Positions 1 through 9,714 of a DNA stretch of 64,000 nt are shown piece after piece. The notes beneath the pieces are model-generated. The model made no database searches and had not been told where the DNA came from. It was given only the letters and a program-made list of their open reading frames with translations. Each line of letters opens with the position of its first letter. Within the stretch, counting starts at the first letter, position 1. Position numbers and translations under genes: made by a program. Source of the DNA: Psychrobacter immobilis. GTDB taxonomy: Bacteria > Pseudomonadota > Gammaproteobacteria > Pseudomonadales > Moraxellaceae. The stretch spans positions 806,001-870,000 of the forward strand of contig NZ_CAJGZV010000001.1 in NCBI RefSeq assembly GCF_904846065.1, given 5' to 3'.

Positions 1-215
1 CTAAAGAGTTGATTGCAAAGTTAGGTGAGTTAAATGCATCACGTGCATTAATCGTCACTAAAGAAGTTGACGAAAACTTATACTTAGCTGCTCGCAACAT
101 CCCACATGTCAATGTACTTGATACAAGTGAAGTGGATCCAGTGAGCTTGATCGCTTTTGATAAAGTGATCATGACAGTCGAAGCTGCGAAACAATTTGAG
201 GAAGCACTAGCATGA
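1..215 (+). CDS. rplD: 50S ribosomal protein L4, 3' part only
   Basis: Last 70 codons of the gene for L4; the 5' part lies outside the window and the reading frame enters at base 3. L4 binds 23S rRNA early in 50S assembly, lines the exit tunnel, and in enterobacteria represses its own S10 operon. The visible tail has the family's C-terminal pattern, with an ALIV strand, LAARNIPHV and a final EEAL helix. The stop codon overlaps the rplW start (ATGA), which indicates coupled translation. Identification is secure from sequence and from its place in the S10 block. Confidence 0.95.
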   Translation, partial: KELIAKLGELNASRALIVTKEVDENLYLAARNIPHVNVLDTSEVDPVSLIAFDKVIMTVEAAKQFEEALA

Positions 216-562
216 ATAACGCAAGACTTTATCAGATCCTAAGAGGACCTGTATTCTCAGAGAAATCTCAAATGCTTGGCGACTCACTTGGTGTGCAGGT
301 ATTTAAAATTGACTCTAACGCTACTAAGCTTGAAGTCAAAAAAGCGGTTGAGATGATGTTTGAAGGTGTTGAAGTTTTAAAAGTAAACACTTTGAATGTT
401 AAAGGTAAGACAAAGCGTTTTGGTAAAAGTATCGGCCGTCGTAATGACTACAAAAAAGCCTACGTTACCTTAAAAGCTGGTCAAGATGTACAAATGGCTG
501 ATGCTGGTGAAGAGGTCGCGAATACGACTGCTTCTACTAGTGAAACAGCGAACAACGAATAA
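212..562 (+). CDS. rplW: 50S ribosomal protein L23
   Basis: L23 binds domain III of 23S rRNA at the tunnel exit and is the docking site for trigger factor and SRP. The start ATG overlaps the rplD stop by four bases. Residues 1-95 carry the family core, including the basic loop [20 protein letters not shown]. At 116 aa the protein is longer than the usual ~100 aa, because it ends in an acidic, Thr/Ser/Asn-rich tail of about 20 residues that looks disordered. It lies 11 bases before rplB. The family call is certain; the tail has no function I can name. Confidence 0.97.
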   Translation: MNNARLYQILRGPVFSEKSQMLGDSLGVQVFKIDSNATKLEVKKAVEMMFEGVEVLKVNTLNVKGKTKRFGKSIGRRNDYKKAYVTLKAGQDVQMADAGEEVANTTASTSETANNE

Positions 563-573
563 GGATTACACTC

Positions 574-1401
574 ATGCCTATCGTAAAAGCAAAGCCAACA
601 TCACCAGGCCGTCGTTTTGTTGAAAAAGTGGTGCATCCACACCTTTATAAAGGTCGTCCGTTTGCAGCGCTTCTCGAATCAAAAAGTAAAACTGGTGGTC
701 GTAACAATAATGGTCGCATAACGACTCGTCATATTGGCGGTGGTCATAAGCAGCATTATCGTATTATCGATTTCAAACGTACTAAAGACAATATCCCAGC
801 CACGGTAGAGCGTATTGAATACGATCCTAACCGTACTGCGCACATTGCTTTACTTAAGTACGCTGATGGCGAACGTCGCTATATCATTGCTGCTAAAAAA
901 CAAGCAGTTGGCGATACAGTAATGTCAGGTGAGCTATCACCAATTCGTCCAGGTAACTGTTTACCGCTAAAAAACATCCCATTGGGTACTGTGATCCATA
1001 ATATCGAACTTAAAATCGGTAAAGGCGCACAGATGGCTCGTTCTGCGGGTGCTAGCGTTCAGTTGTTAGGTCGTGAAGGTATTTATGCTATTCTACGTAT
1101 GCGCTCTGGCGAAACTCGCCGTGTACACGTGAACTGCCGTGCCGTTATTGGTGAAGTTTCTAACACTGAAAACAACTTGAAATCACTTGGTAAAGCCGGT
1201 GCTTCACGTTGGCGTGGTGTTCGTCCTTCTGTTCGTGGTGTTGCTATGAACCCGGTTGATCACCCACATGGTGGTGGTGAAGGTCGTAATAAAGGTCGCC
1301 ATCCAACCAGCCCTTGGGGTCAGAAGTCTAAAGGACTTAAAACGCGTAGTAATAAGCGTACTGACAATATGATCATCCGCCGTCGCGCCAAGAAGAAATA
1401 A
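574..1401 (+). CDS. rplB: 50S ribosomal protein L2
   Basis: L2 is a primary 23S rRNA-binding protein needed for subunit association and the peptidyl-transferase centre. The 275-aa product has the normal length. It has the N-terminal OB-like part ([19 protein letters not shown], about residues 41-59) and the strongly conserved C-terminal stretch around [16 protein letters not shown], which contains the histidine close to the catalytic centre. A GGATT ribosome site precedes the ATG. rpsS follows after 12 bases, so this is an internal gene of the S10 operon. Confidence 0.98.
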   Translation: MPIVKAKPTSPGRRFVEKVVHPHLYKGRPFAALLESKSKTGGRNNNGRITTRHIGGGHKQHYRIIDFKRTKDNIPATVERIEYDPNRTAHIALLKYADGERRYIIAAKKQAVGDTVMSGELSPIRPGNCLPLKNIPLGTVIHNIELKIGKGAQMARSAGASVQLLGREGIYAILRMRSGETRRVHVNCRAVIGEVSNTENNLKSLGKAGASRWRGVRPSVRGVAMNPVDHPHGGGEGRNKGRHPTSPWGQKSKGLKTRSNKRTDNMIIRRRAKKK

Positions 1402-1413
1402 AGGAAGAATTTC

Positions 1414-1689
1414 ATGCCTCGTTCATTGAAAAAAGGTCCATTCATAGACGCGCATTTGTTTGCCAAAGTTGAGAATGCATTAGACACCAACTCACGCAAG
1501 CCAATTAAGACTTGGTCGCGCCGCTCGATGATCCTACCACAAATGGTTGGCTTAACCTTGTCTGTTCACAATGGCCGTACTCATGTACCGGTTATCGTGA
1601 GTGAACAGATGGTTGGTCATAAACTAGGTGAATTTGCCCCGACTCGTACGTATCGTGGTCATGGCATTGACAAAAAAGCTAAGAGATAA
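1414..1689 (+). CDS. rpsS: 30S ribosomal protein S19
   Basis: S19 sits in the 30S head, contacts S13 and takes part in the bridge to the 50S subunit. The protein is 91 aa, the standard length, and begins [10 protein letters not shown] as in other bacteria; the C-terminal half has [16 protein letters not shown]. The start has an AAGGAAG ribosome site seven bases upstream. It is followed by rplV after ten bases. Confidence 0.98.
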   Translation: MPRSLKKGPFIDAHLFAKVENALDTNSRKPIKTWSRRSMILPQMVGLTLSVHNGRTHVPVIVSEQMVGHKLGEFAPTRTYRGHGIDKKAKR

Positions 1690-1699
1690 GGTGCTTACC

Positions 1700-2029
1700 A
1701 TGGAAGTAACTGCAAAATTACGCGGTGCCGCCATATCGGCACAAAAAGTTAGACTCGTTGCCGATGAAGTTCGTGGCAAATCTATCGAGCGTGCTTTGGA
1801 TATCCTAACGTATAGTAATAAAAAAGGCGCTGTATTTGTTAAGAAATGTCTTAACTCAGCCATCGCCAATGCCGAACACAACAACGGTCTAGATATTGAT
1901 ACCCTTAAAGTATCAACCATCTACGTTGATGAAGGCATTACGCTAAAACGTATCCTACCACGTGCTAAAGGTCGCGCTGATCGTATCAGTAAGCGTACCT
2001 GTCACATCACTATAAAGGTAGGAGAATAA
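1700..2029 (+). CDS. rplV: 50S ribosomal protein L22
   Basis: L22 lines the exit tunnel and contacts all six domains of 23S rRNA. The open frame reaches back to 1628, but that would overlap rpsS by 62 bases. The ATG at 1700 gives [10 protein letters not shown], the family's usual N-terminus, has AAGG upstream, and yields a normal 109-aa protein. The C-terminal beta-hairpin region ([15 protein letters not shown]) is intact. rpsC starts three bases after the stop. Confidence 0.97.
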   Translation: MEVTAKLRGAAISAQKVRLVADEVRGKSIERALDILTYSNKKGAVFVKKCLNSAIANAEHNNGLDIDTLKVSTIYVDEGITLKRILPRAKGRADRISKRTCHITIKVGE

Positions 2030-2032
2030 GTT

Positions 2033-2761
2033 ATGGGTCAAAAAGTACATCCAATCGGAATTCGTCTTGGTGTTGTAAAGAAGCATAACGCAAACTGGTA
2101 TGCTAACCCTAAACAATACTCAGAATACCTAATCAACGACATTCAAGTTCGTGAATATCTGCGCAAAAAGCTTGATAGTGCTATGATTAGCAAAATCATG
2201 ATTGAGCGTCCTACCGGTGCTGCTAAGATTACCATCGCCACTGCGCGTCCTGGTATCGTTATCGGTAAGAAAGGCGAAGACATCGAAAGACTTCAAAAAG
2301 AATTGACCAAAATTATGGGCGTACCTGCTCAGGTCAACATTGAAGAAATCACCTCGCCTGATCTTGATGCTCATCTAGTAGCGGAAGGTATCGCAAGTCA
2401 GCTTGAGCGTCGTGTTATGTTCCGCCGTGCTATGAAGCGCGCCGTACAGAACAGCATGCGTTCTGGTGCTAAAGGTATTAAAGTTGAGCTGTCTGGCCGT
2501 CTTGGCGGTGCTGAGATTGCTCGTACTGAATGGTACCGTGAAGGTCGTGTGCCATTGCATACACTACGCGCTGATATCGACTATTCGTCAGTACGTGCGG
2601 AAACTACTTACGGCACCATCGGTGTAAAAGTTTGGATCTTCCGTGGCGAAATCCTTGACGGTATGAACAGTGTATACAATCCCGTTAAAGAAGAGCAGAC
2701 TCGTGCGCCAAAACGCCGTGGTCGTGGAAACGGAAACCGTCGAAACACAGACAGAGGTTAA
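2033..2761 (+). CDS. rpsC: 30S ribosomal protein S3
   Basis: S3 forms part of the mRNA entry channel and contributes to the ribosome's helicase activity. The 242-aa product starts [13 protein letters not shown]. It has the type-2 KH domain ([14 protein letters not shown], about residues 74-87) and the C-terminal domain with [19 protein letters not shown]. The tail after residue 215 is rich in Arg, Gly and Asn and is probably flexible. It lies between rplV (3 bases) and rplP (3 bases), the order of the E. coli S10 operon. Confidence 0.98.
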   Translation: MGQKVHPIGIRLGVVKKHNANWYANPKQYSEYLINDIQVREYLRKKLDSAMISKIMIERPTGAAKITIATARPGIVIGKKGEDIERLQKELTKIMGVPAQVNIEEITSPDLDAHLVAEGIASQLERRVMFRRAMKRAVQNSMRSGAKGIKVELSGRLGGAEIARTEWYREGRVPLHTLRADIDYSSVRAETTYGTIGVKVWIFRGEILDGMNSVYNPVKEEQTRAPKRRGRGNGNRRNTDRG

Positions 2762-2764
2762 ACT

Positions 2765-3178
2765 ATGTTACAGCCAAAACGTACCAAGTTTCGTAAAATG
2801 CACAAAGGTCGTAACACTGGGCTAGCTCATCGTGGAAGCACCGTTGCATTCGGACAAATTGGTCTAAAATCGTTGACTCGTGGTCGTATGACTGCCCGTC
2901 AAATTGAAGCAGCACGTCGTACCATCACTCGTAAAATTAAGCGTGGTGGTAAGATTTGGATTCGTGTATTCCCAGACAAACCAATTACCAATAAACCACT
3001 AGAAGTACGTATGGGTAAAGGTAAAGGTCCTGTAGAATATTGGGTATGCGAAATCAAACCTGGTAAAGTGCTATATGAACTCGAAGGGGTTTCAGAAGAA
3101 CTTGCTCGCGAAGCGTTCACGCTTGCTGCAGCAAAACTGCCCTTTAAAACTACCATTGTTAAGCGGACGATAATGTAA
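2765..3178 (+). CDS. rplP: 50S ribosomal protein L16
   Basis: L16 binds near the A site of the 50S subunit and helps position tRNA. The protein is 137 aa, standard length, with the N-terminal [17 protein letters not shown] and the conserved [13 protein letters not shown] helix near residue 42. A conserved arginine in the [11 protein letters not shown] region is hydroxylated by YcfD-type oxygenases in E. coli; I do not know whether that happens here. Its stop overlaps the rpmC start by one base (TAATG). Confidence 0.98.
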
Positions 3179-3375
3179 TGAAGATCAGTGAATTACGTGA
3201 TAAATCATTAGAAGAACTGACTCAGTTACTTGATGAAAAGCAACTTGATGCTTTCCGTATTCGTATGGCTAAAGCAACTGGTCAGTTGGGTAATACCCAT
3301 GAAGTACGTGTTAATCGTCGTGCGATTGCTCAGCTTCAGACTTTGATTAACGAGAAACAACGAGGCGACTCATGA
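3178..3375 (+). CDS. rpmC: 50S ribosomal protein L29
   Basis: A 65-aa two-helix protein located at the tunnel exit next to L23, part of the docking area for nascent-chain factors. It has the family pattern: [14 protein letters not shown] at the start, then a second helix containing [20 protein letters not shown]. It overlaps rplP by one base and rpsQ by four bases (ATGA), so the three genes are probably translationally coupled. Confidence 0.97.
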
Positions 3376-3644
3376 GCGATAACAATCAAACAGCTAATGC
3401 TAGCGTATTGACAGGACGAGTTGTCAGTGACAAGATGGACAAGTCCATCACAGTTTTGATTGAGCGTCTGGTTCGTCATCCTTTGTATGGCAAGCAGCTT
3501 CGTCGTTCTACAAAAATCAAAGCCCATGATGAGAATAATGTTTGCCAACAAGGCGACCTTGTCCGCATCAAAGAAACGCGTCCAATCTCTAAAACCAAGT
3601 CTTGGACTTTGGTTGAAGTGGTTGAAAAAGTAGAAAAAATCTAA
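3372..3644 (+). CDS. rpsQ: 30S ribosomal protein S17
   Basis: S17 binds 16S rRNA early in 30S assembly. The 90-aa protein has the OB-fold core starting at [20 protein letters not shown] and the KIKAHDENN loop. A short polar N-terminal segment (residues 1-12) precedes the core. It is the last gene of the S10 block; a 181-base gap holding a promoter and possible leader structure separates it from rplN. Confidence 0.97.
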
Positions 3645-3649
3645 GTAAA

Positions 3650-3678
3650 TTGCATTAAAAGCCAGAAGCTGTTAAAAT
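3650..3678 (+). promoter_or_regulatory. candidate spc-operon promoter
   Basis: TTGCAT (3650-3655) and TAAAAT (3673-3678) are 17 bases apart, and the -10 box is preceded by TGT, giving an extended -10. It begins five bases after the rpsQ stop and would start transcription about 140 bases before rplN, the place where E. coli also has its spc promoter. Read from sequence only. Confidence 0.6.
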
Positions 3679-3825
3679 AGCCGCCTTTTTAAGGATGCTG
3701 ATTGCGCCGAGCGTATATCACTCACATTAAGAGTAGCAGCGGTTATTATTATTAAAATGCCGACTACTCATACTGTGCTAGCGGCAGCAACTGGTTTTTA
3801 TTGCTCATACGTGTGGAGTAACGCT

Positions 3826-4194
3826 ATGATTCAGGTTGAATCGATGCTGGAAGTTGCAGATAATAGCGGTGCAAGACGAGTTCAGTGCATTAAAGTACTG
3901 GGTGGCTCTCATCGTCGTTATGCATCAGTTGGCGACATTATTAAAGTAACGGTTAAAGAAGCCATTCCTCGCGGTCGTGTTAAAAAAGGCGACGTGATGA
4001 ATGCTGTAGTTGTACGCACCAAAAAAGGCGTTCGTCGTCCTGATGGTTCTGTTCTGCGTTTTGACGACAATGCTGCGGTATTGTTGAACCAAAATAAAGC
4101 ACCGATTGCAACTCGTATTTTTGGACCGGTAACTCGTGAACTACGTGGTGATCAGTTTATGAAAATTGTATCACTAGCACCAGAAGTATTGTGA
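3826..4194 (+). CDS. rplN: 50S ribosomal protein L14
   Basis: L14 contacts L19 and 16S rRNA at an intersubunit bridge and is the binding site of the silencing factor RsfS. The frame extends back to 3757, but [19 protein letters not shown] at 3826 is the universal N-terminus and gives the standard 122 aa. A GGAG ribosome site lies eight bases upstream. First gene of the spc block, followed by rplX after eight bases. Confidence 0.98.
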   Translation: MIQVESMLEVADNSGARRVQCIKVLGGSHRRYASVGDIIKVTVKEAIPRGRVKKGDVMNAVVVRTKKGVRRPDGSVLRFDDNAAVLLNQNKAPIATRIFGPVTRELRGDQFMKIVSLAPEVL

Positions 4195-4202
4195 GGTAAT
4201 CC

Positions 4203-4520
4203 ATGTCAAAATTACGTAAAGGCGATACAGTTATCGTGATTGCTGGGAAAGACAAAGGCAAGCAAGGTACTGTACAAGCTGTAAAAAATGATCGTATTAA
4301 AGTTGAAGGCATTAATATTGTCACTAAACATCAGAAGCCGAATCAGGCAACTGGCGTTGAAGGTGGCATTCTTAAGAAAGAAGCTTTTCTACATATCTCA
4401 AATGTCGCAATATTAAATGCGCAAACCCAAAAAGCTGATCGTATTACTTATCAGTTCGGCGAAGACGGCAAGAAACAACGCGTCTATCGTTCGAACGGTG
4501 AAGTAGTGGCGACTGCGTAA
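4203..4520 (+). CDS. rplX: 50S ribosomal protein L24
   Basis: L24 is an assembly initiator that binds the 5' region of 23S rRNA. The 105-aa protein has an N-terminal KOW motif, KGDTVIVIAGKDKGKQGTV, at about residues 6-24, followed by the conserved VEGINIVTKHQKP segment. It lies eight bases after rplN and about 20 bases before rplE in the spc block. Confidence 0.97.
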   Translation: MSKLRKGDTVIVIAGKDKGKQGTVQAVKNDRIKVEGINIVTKHQKPNQATGVEGGILKKEAFLHISNVAILNAQTQKADRITYQFGEDGKKQRVYRSNGEVVATA

Positions 4521-4541
4521 GACACTAAGGGTGTAATGGTA

Positions 4542-5078
4542 ATGGCAAGATTAAAATCTTTATATAACGAAGAATTAAAGCAGCAAATCAAAGAAGAGCT
4601 TGGTTTGGCTAATGTGATGCAAGTGCCTAAAATCACTAAAATCACACTTAACATGGGTGTAGGCGGCGCGTCTCAAGACAAGAAATTGCTTGAAGGTGCA
4701 GTAGCTGACATGACCGCTATCGCTGGTCAAAAACCTGTCGTCACCAAAGCGCGTAAATCAGTTGCTGGCTTTAAAATTCGTGAAGAATGGCCAATTGGCT
4801 GCAAAGTAACGCTACGCGGTGAGCAAATGTACGAATTTTTAGATCGTCTCATTGCCATTGCAATTCCTCGTATTCGTGATTTCCGCGGTTTTTCACCTAA
4901 AGCCTTTGACGGACGTGGTAACTACTCATTGGGTATCAAAGAACAGATCGTATTCCCAGAAGTAGATTTTGACAAGATTGATCGTATCCGCGGTATGGAT
5001 GTGACAATCACCACGTCAGCTCAATCTGATGAAGAAGGTCGCGCGTTGCTTAAAGCATTCGGCTTCCCATTTAAATAA
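4542..5078 (+). CDS. rplE: 50S ribosomal protein L5
   Basis: L5 binds 5S rRNA in the central protuberance. The ATG codons at 4536 and 4542 are both in frame. AAGGG (4527-4531) is four bases before the first and ten before the second; [11 protein letters not shown] from 4542 is the more usual N-terminus, giving 178 aa. The core motifs [36 protein letters not shown] and [19 protein letters not shown] are all present. In E. coli the S8 repressor binds the start of this mRNA; I did not establish such a site here. Confidence 0.95.
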   Translation: MARLKSLYNEELKQQIKEELGLANVMQVPKITKITLNMGVGGASQDKKLLEGAVADMTAIAGQKPVVTKARKSVAGFKIREEWPIGCKVTLRGEQMYEFLDRLIAIAIPRIRDFRGFSPKAFDGRGNYSLGIKEQIVFPEVDFDKIDRIRGMDVTITTSAQSDEEGRALLKAFGFPFK

Positions 5079-5090
5079 GGTAAAGACGTT

Positions 5091-5396
5091 ATGGCAAAGA
5101 AGAGCATGATTAACCGCGAATTAAAGCGCGAAAAAATGGTTGCTAAGTACGCTGATAAGCGTATCAAGCTAAAAGAAACTATCAGTGATATGACTGCAAG
5201 TGACGAAACTCGTATGGAAGCGATGCTAGAGCTACAAGCTCTTCCACGCAATTCATCGCCAGTACGTCTGCGCAATCGTTGTGCTATCACCGGTCGTCCT
5301 CACGGTTACTTCCGCAAGTTTGGCTTATCACGCAATATGCTGCGTGAGCGTGTCATGCAAGGCGATGTGCCTGGTGTTCGTAAAGCAAGCTGGTAA
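5091..5396 (+). CDS. rpsN: 30S ribosomal protein S14, zinc-free form
   Basis: S14 binds the 30S head next to S3 and S10. The 101-aa product is the long, zinc-independent type: it has no CxxC pairs and only one cysteine. The C-terminal core [19 protein letters not shown] and the ending PGVRKASW are typical. A TAAGG ribosome site precedes the ATG. rpsH follows after 11 bases. Confidence 0.97.
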   Translation: MAKKSMINRELKREKMVAKYADKRIKLKETISDMTASDETRMEAMLELQALPRNSSPVRLRNRCAITGRPHGYFRKFGLSRNMLRERVMQGDVPGVRKASW

Positions 5397-5407
5397 GGGG
5401 TAACTAT

Positions 5408-5806
5408 ATGAGTATGCAAGATACCGTTGGGGATATGCTAACCCGTATTCGTAACGCACAAATGGCTAACAAAGTATCGGTAGCAATGCCGAGCTCTAAA
5501 TTACGTAAATCAATAGCTGATTTGCTAGTTAGCGAAGGTTATGTGGCGAGCGCTGTTGTTACTGAAGAAGCAAACAATAAAGCAACCCTATCTATCGAAT
5601 TGAAATACTTCGAAGGCCGCGCTGTCATCGAAACGATTCAACGTTTTAGCCGTCCTGGTTTGCGCCAGTTCCGCGGTAAAGACGCTATCCCTACTGTTAA
5701 GCAAGGTATGGGTGTTGCTATCGTATCAACTAGCCAAGGTATCATGAGTGATCGTGCTGCACGCGCTGCTGGTATCGGTGGTGAAATCGTCGCATTTGTA
5801 GCGTAA
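5408..5806 (+). CDS. rpsH: 30S ribosomal protein S8
   Basis: S8 binds helix 21 of 16S rRNA and, in enterobacteria, represses the spc operon by binding its mRNA at rplE. The 132-aa protein begins [18 protein letters not shown] and ends with the conserved [19 protein letters not shown]. An in-frame ATG two codons later could be used instead. A 175-base gap with a terminator-like hairpin follows, which is unusual inside this operon. Confidence 0.97.
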   Translation: MSMQDTVGDMLTRIRNAQMANKVSVAMPSSKLRKSIADLLVSEGYVASAVVTEEANNKATLSIELKYFEGRAVIETIQRFSRPGLRQFRGKDAIPTVKQGMGVAIVSTSQGIMSDRAARAAGIGGEIVAFVA

Positions 5807-5909
5807 GCTACACGACGATAAAGTCTATTTGATGGTTGTTAGACTTCTATTGATTGAGTAATAATGAATTATTTCAAATTGATAGGTGTCTAACGCAGTC
5901 AACTATGCT

Positions 5910-5942
5910 AAACTAACACGCTTTTTAGCCTGTTAGTTTTTT
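5910..5942 (+). terminator. terminator-like hairpin between rpsH and rplF
   Basis: AAACTAACA (5910-5918) pairs perfectly with TGTTAGTTT (5931-5939). Inside it GCT (5920-5922) pairs with AGC (5927-5929), separated from the outer stem by a single C-C mismatch. Six T follow at 5937-5942. The stem is AT-rich, so it may be a leaky terminator or attenuator. A possible extended -10 (TGCTAAACT, 5906-5914) overlaps its left arm. Confidence 0.5.
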
Positions 5943-5981
5943 CGCTAATATAAAGAAGTTAATTTTTTAAGGAATATTCCT

Positions 5982-6515
5982 ATGTCTCGTGTGGCTAAAG
6001 CCCCAGTGACACTGCCAAACGGCGTAAGTGTTACTTTGAACGATCGGCAGGTCGAAGTGAAAGGCAAGAACGGCATTTTGTCTTTACGCCTGCATGAATT
6101 GGTCGAGCTGAAACAGGAAGATGATGCGATCATTTTCTCACCTACAGTCGATTCAAAAGAAGCCATGATGCACACTGGCACCATGCGCGCTCTTGTTAAC
6201 AACTATGTTAAAGGCGTGAATGAAGGCTTTGAAAAGCGTCTTCAGTTAATTGGTGTTGGTTATCGCGCACAAGTTGCTGGTAACAAGGTAACTTTGAACG
6301 TTGGTTACTCTCATCCAGTAGAATATACGTTGCCTGAAGGTGTGTCAGCTGAAACCCCAACGCAAACTGAAATTGTTTTGAAATCAAACAATAAACAGCA
6401 GCTTGGTCAAGCAGCGGCTAATATCCGCGGTTTCCGCCCACCTGAGCCTTATAAAGGTAAAGGTATTCGTTATAGTGACGAGCATGTGATTCGCAAAGAA
6501 GCCAAGAAAAAATAA
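5982..6515 (+). CDS. rplF: 50S ribosomal protein L6
   Basis: L6 binds near the sarcin-ricin loop and the factor-binding site. The 177-aa protein begins [15 protein letters not shown] and has two tandem copies of the L6 fold. The C-terminal signature [14 protein letters not shown] is intact. The start has AAGGAAT upstream. It is followed by rplR after 11 bases. Confidence 0.97.
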   Translation: MSRVAKAPVTLPNGVSVTLNDRQVEVKGKNGILSLRLHELVELKQEDDAIIFSPTVDSKEAMMHTGTMRALVNNYVKGVNEGFEKRLQLIGVGYRAQVAGNKVTLNVGYSHPVEYTLPEGVSAETPTQTEIVLKSNNKQQLGQAAANIRGFRPPEPYKGKGIRYSDEHVIRKEAKKK

Positions 6516-6526
6516 GGTGAGTTGAA

Positions 6527-6877
6527 ATGTTTGATAAAAAAGCAGCTCGTCTGCGTCGAGCTAAGAAAACCCGCGCGCATATCCGTTTCTTAGGCGTTCA
6601 TCGCTTAACGGTTACTCGCACGCCAAAACATATTTATGCCCAGATTATCTCTCCTACCGGTGGTGAAGTGATTGCTCAGGCATCTACCTTAGACGGCAGC
6701 TTGCGCTCAGGCGCGACTGGCAATGCTGATGCAGCAACGTCTGTGGGCCAAATGATCGCAGAACGCGCAAAAGCAGCTGGTATCACTAAAGTTGCCTTTG
6801 ACCGTAGTGGTTTTAAATATCATGGTCGAGTTAAAGCTTTAGCAGAAGCAGCTCGCGAAAACGGATTGGAGTTTTAA
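6527..6877 (+). CDS. rplR: 50S ribosomal protein L18
   Basis: L18 binds 5S rRNA together with L5. The 116-aa product has a basic N-terminal tail ([17 protein letters not shown]), then the fold with [16 protein letters not shown] and the conserved C-terminus [20 protein letters not shown]. Length and motifs are typical. Two bases separate it from rpsE. Confidence 0.97.
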   Translation: MFDKKAARLRRAKKTRAHIRFLGVHRLTVTRTPKHIYAQIISPTGGEVIAQASTLDGSLRSGATGNADAATSVGQMIAERAKAAGITKVAFDRSGFKYHGRVKALAEAARENGLEF

Positions 6878-6879
6878 TC

Positions 6880-7395
6880 ATGGCTAGAAATGATAAAAAT
6901 GATAAAAATGAACAGACTGACGGTCTAGTAGAACGCTTAGTTACCGTTGATCGCGTTGCAAAAGTTGTTAAAGGTGGTCGTATTTTCTCTTTCACTGCAT
7001 TGACTGTAGTGGGCGATGGCAATGGTCGTGTTGGTTTTGGTCGCGGTAAAGCACGTGAAGTGCCAGCGGCTATCCAAAAAGCACTAGAAGCTGCCAAACG
7101 TAATATGATTACTGTTGAGCTTAATGATGCAACTTTGTATCATCCGATCAAAGCACGTCATGGTGCTAGTAAAGTTTATATGCAACCTGCATCTGAAGGT
7201 ACTGGCGTAATCGCTGGTGGCGCAATGCGTGCTGTATTAGAAGTTGCTGGTGTCAAAGATGTTTTGACTAAATGTTATGGTTCTACCAATACTGCTAACG
7301 TTGTTCGCGCAACGTTTAACGGTTTACGTGATATGTCAACTCCAGAGAAGATGGCAGCAAAACGTGGTAAATCTGTAGACGAAATCTTGGGTTAA
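6880..7395 (+). CDS. rpsE: 30S ribosomal protein S5
   Basis: S5 lies at the mRNA entry channel and affects decoding accuracy. The 171-aa protein opens with a polar stretch rich in Asn, Asp and Lys (residues 1-14). The double-stranded-RNA-binding fold follows ([17 protein letters not shown], then [20 protein letters not shown]). The C-terminal domain contains [14 protein letters not shown]. The start directly follows the rplR stop. Confidence 0.97.
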   Translation: MARNDKNDKNEQTDGLVERLVTVDRVAKVVKGGRIFSFTALTVVGDGNGRVGFGRGKAREVPAAIQKALEAAKRNMITVELNDATLYHPIKARHGASKVYMQPASEGTGVIAGGAMRAVLEVAGVKDVLTKCYGSTNTANVVRATFNGLRDMSTPEKMAAKRGKSVDEILG

Positions 7396-7415
7396 CTTAG
7401 ACTAGGTGAGTTACG

Positions 7416-7595
7416 ATGAAAAAAATGAAAGTCACTCAATTTAAATCGGGTGCCCATCGCCTAAAGAGCCACAAAGCGAGCTTGAAAGGATTGGGTTTAC
7501 GCCGTATTAATCATACTGTTGAAGTAGAAGATACACCTTCAACCCGTGGTATGGTCAATCGCGTTAACTACATGGTAAAAGTGGAGGAAGCGTAA
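7416..7595 (+). CDS. rpmD: 50S ribosomal protein L30
   Basis: A 59-aa protein read directly from the sequence; it begins [15 protein letters not shown] and contains [19 protein letters not shown], the L30 signature, then [17 protein letters not shown] lies five bases before the ATG at 7416; a second ATG three codons later is possible. The stop overlaps the rplO start (TAATG). Its place between rpsE and rplO matches the standard spc order. Confidence 0.96.
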   Translation: MKKMKVTQFKSGAHRLKSHKASLKGLGLRRINHTVEVEDTPSTRGMVNRVNYMVKVEEA

Positions 7596-8035
7596 TGGGT
7601 CTTAGATTAAATGAATTATCACCAGGTGTTGGCGCAAAGAAAACTGCCCAACGTCGTGGTCGTGGTATCGGTTCAGGTCTTGGTAAGACTGGTGGTCGTG
7701 GTGTAAAAGGTCAGAAATCTCGTTCAGGTTCTAGCATACGCTCAGGATTTGAAGGTGGTCAAATGCCTTTATATCGTCGTCTACCGAAATTTGGTTTTAC
7801 CAGTAAAATGGCAATGAAGACGGCTGAAGTACGTCTTTCTGAACTGAATAAAATTGATGGCGATGTGGTTAGCCTTGAAACACTTAAAGCTGCTAACCTA
7901 ATCCGTCACGACATGAAGCGTGCCCGTATTATGTTGTCAGGCGAAGTCACTAAGGCTTATACCTTTAAAGGTATCAAAGTGACTAAAGGCGCTAAGCTAG
8001 CAATCGAAGCTGCTGGTGGTAGCATCGAGGAGTAG
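7595..8035 (+). CDS. rplO: 50S ribosomal protein L15
   Basis: L15 joins late in 50S assembly and reaches into the 23S core with a long basic N-terminal extension. The 146-aa protein has the family's Gly/Arg-rich N-terminal region ([20 protein letters not shown], residues 21-40) and the compact C-terminal domain ending [15 protein letters not shown]. Its ATG overlaps the rpmD stop by one base. secY starts four bases after its stop. Confidence 0.97.
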   Translation: MGLRLNELSPGVGAKKTAQRRGRGIGSGLGKTGGRGVKGQKSRSGSSIRSGFEGGQMPLYRRLPKFGFTSKMAMKTAEVRLSELNKIDGDVVSLETLKAANLIRHDMKRARIMLSGEVTKAYTFKGIKVTKGAKLAIEAAGGSIEE

Positions 8036-8039
8036 TAAC

Positions 8040-9386
8040 GTGTCAAAACAATCAATGTCATCGACTGGTATACCGCTCAATCCATTTGCATTCATACGCA
8101 AGTATGATGAATTATGGACGCGTTTATTATTCTTAATCGGCGCATTGGTTGTTTATCGTTTAGGGTCACATATTCCAGTACCGGGTATCAATCCGGTCAA
8201 CTTGGCTGATCTGTTTTCGCGCAACGAAAACACCATTTTGAGCATGTTTAACATGTTCTCAGGTGGTGCACTAGAGCGTATGTCCATTATGGCGCTCGGC
8301 ATTATGCCGTATATTTCAGCATCGATTATTGTACAGATGATGTCTGCAGTATTGCCATCGCTTGAAGCCCTCAAAAAAGAAGGCGAAGCGGGACGACGTA
8401 AGTTGAACAAGTATACCCGTCAAGGGACACTTGCTTTAGCCCTAGTACAGTCATTAGGAATGTGTGCTGGCTTAATCAGTCAAAATCTTACTTTATCTTC
8501 TGGTCTGACCTTTTATATTCCAGCGGTTACCTCATTGGTAGCGGGTGCTATGTTCTTGATGTGGCTTGGTGAGCAGATTACAGAGCGCGGCGTAGGTAAT
8601 GGTATTTCAATGCTCATTTTTGCGAGTATTGTGGCTGGTACGCCAGGTATGATTTCGCAGTCTATTGAACAGGTCAATCAAGGACAAATGAACTTGATTG
8701 TACTGTTTATTTTTGTGCTACTAGGCATCGCGGTTACTGCTGGTATCGTTTATATTGAACGTGCTCAGCGCCGTGTTCCAGTAAACTATGCACAGAAGCA
8801 GCAACAAGGTCGCAAAATATATGCTCAGCAGCAGTCACATTTGCCGCTGAAGCTTAATATGGCAGGGGTTATCCCAGCCATTTTTGCCAGCTCGTTGTTG
8901 TTGTTTCCAGCAAGTTTAGGGCAGTGGGTCGGTCAATCAACTGATCCTACCCTTACACAAAAGATACTACAGAATATGGCATTGGTGTTGTCTCCAGGAC
9001 AGCCGCTATATTTGGTTCTGTTTGGCGCGATGATTATTTTCTTCTGTTACTTCTATACGGCATTGGTATTTAGTCCACGTGAAGTAGCTGAAAACCTTAA
9101 ACGTAGTGGTGCGTATATCCCAGGTATTCGCCCCGGACAACAAACTCAGCGTTACCTAGATCATGTATTAAACCGACTGACCTTTATTGGCGCGATGTAT
9201 ATGACGGTTATTTGTTTAATGCCAATGGTCGTCCAGTCATCGTTTGGTGTGCCGTTTCAACTCGGTGGTACGTCTTTACTGATTATGGTGGTTGTGGTAA
9301 TGGACTTCATTTCGCAAATCCAAGCGCATTTGATGACCCATCAATATCATGATCAGACGTTAATTCAATCGCCCACTCAACCTTAA
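8040..9386 (+). CDS. secY: Preprotein translocase subunit SecY
   Basis: SecY is the pore of the SecYEG translocon in the inner membrane. The frame is open from 8016, but the GTG at 8040 is preceded seven bases upstream by GAGGAG (8027-8032) and avoids the overlap with rplO, giving 448 aa. Ten membrane helices are expected. Recognisable segments are the plug and gate region [33 protein letters not shown], and the C-terminal loop [20 protein letters not shown]. It is the only non-ribosomal protein of the spc block. Confidence 0.97.
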   Translation: MSKQSMSSTGIPLNPFAFIRKYDELWTRLLFLIGALVVYRLGSHIPVPGINPVNLADLFSRNENTILSMFNMFSGGALERMSIMALGIMPYISASIIVQMMSAVLPSLEALKKEGEAGRRKLNKYTRQGTLALALVQSLGMCAGLISQNLTLSSGLTFYIPAVTSLVAGAMFLMWLGEQITERGVGNGISMLIFASIVAGTPGMISQSIEQVNQGQMNLIVLFIFVLLGIAVTAGIVYIERAQRRVPVNYAQKQQQGRKIYAQQQSHLPLKLNMAGVIPAIFASSLLLFPASLGQWVGQSTDPTLTQKILQNMALVLSPGQPLYLVLFGAMIIFFCYFYTALVFSPREVAENLKRSGAYIPGIRPGQQTQRYLDHVLNRLTFIGAMYMTVICLMPMVVQSSFGVPFQLGGTSLLIMVVVVMDFISQIQAHLMTHQYHDQTLIQSPTQP

Positions 9387-9418
9387 ATGAGCGGTACGAT
9401 ATCTCAAAGGAGCATGCT

Positions 9419-9535
9419 ATGAAAGTTCAAGCATCAGTTAAAAAGATTTGTGGTAGCTGTAAAGTTGTACGCCGTAAAGGCCGTGTACATATCATCTGTA
9501 CAGCAGAACCTCGCCACAAGCAACGTCAAGGTTAA
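9419..9535 (+). CDS. rpmJ: 50S ribosomal protein L36
   Basis: A 38-aa protein read directly from the sequence: [20 protein letters not shown] followed by a short basic tail. It keeps the zinc ligands C11, C14, C27 and H32, so it is the zinc-binding form. AAAGGAG lies about seven bases before the ATG. It ends the spc block, as in E. coli. Confidence 0.96.
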   Translation: MKVQASVKKICGSCKVVRRKGRVHIICTAEPRHKQRQG

Positions 9536-9596
9536 TATTTAGTATTATAAAGTCTCAGACTTTTGTTACTATCTCAATTAATACTTGAAAAATGAC

Positions 9597-9618
9597 GGCG
9601 GATGGGATATCATCCGCC
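9597..9618 (+). terminator. stem-loop after rpmJ, possible spc-block terminator
   Basis: GGCGGATG (9597-9604) and CATCCGCC (9611-9618) form a perfect 8-bp GC-rich stem with a six-base loop, about 60 bases past rpmJ. No T-run follows on the plus strand, so it is either a weak or Rho-assisted terminator or a structural or processing element. On the minus strand a short T-run does follow, but no minus-strand gene is near. Confidence 0.35.
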
Positions 9619-9714
9619 ACTTGCCGTAGTTTATGCAAAAACTTTTATAAGACCGTCAATGAATAGGCTTGTAATCAAGTCAAAGCAGCGATAATAATTA
9701 TAAAAGCTTTAGTA

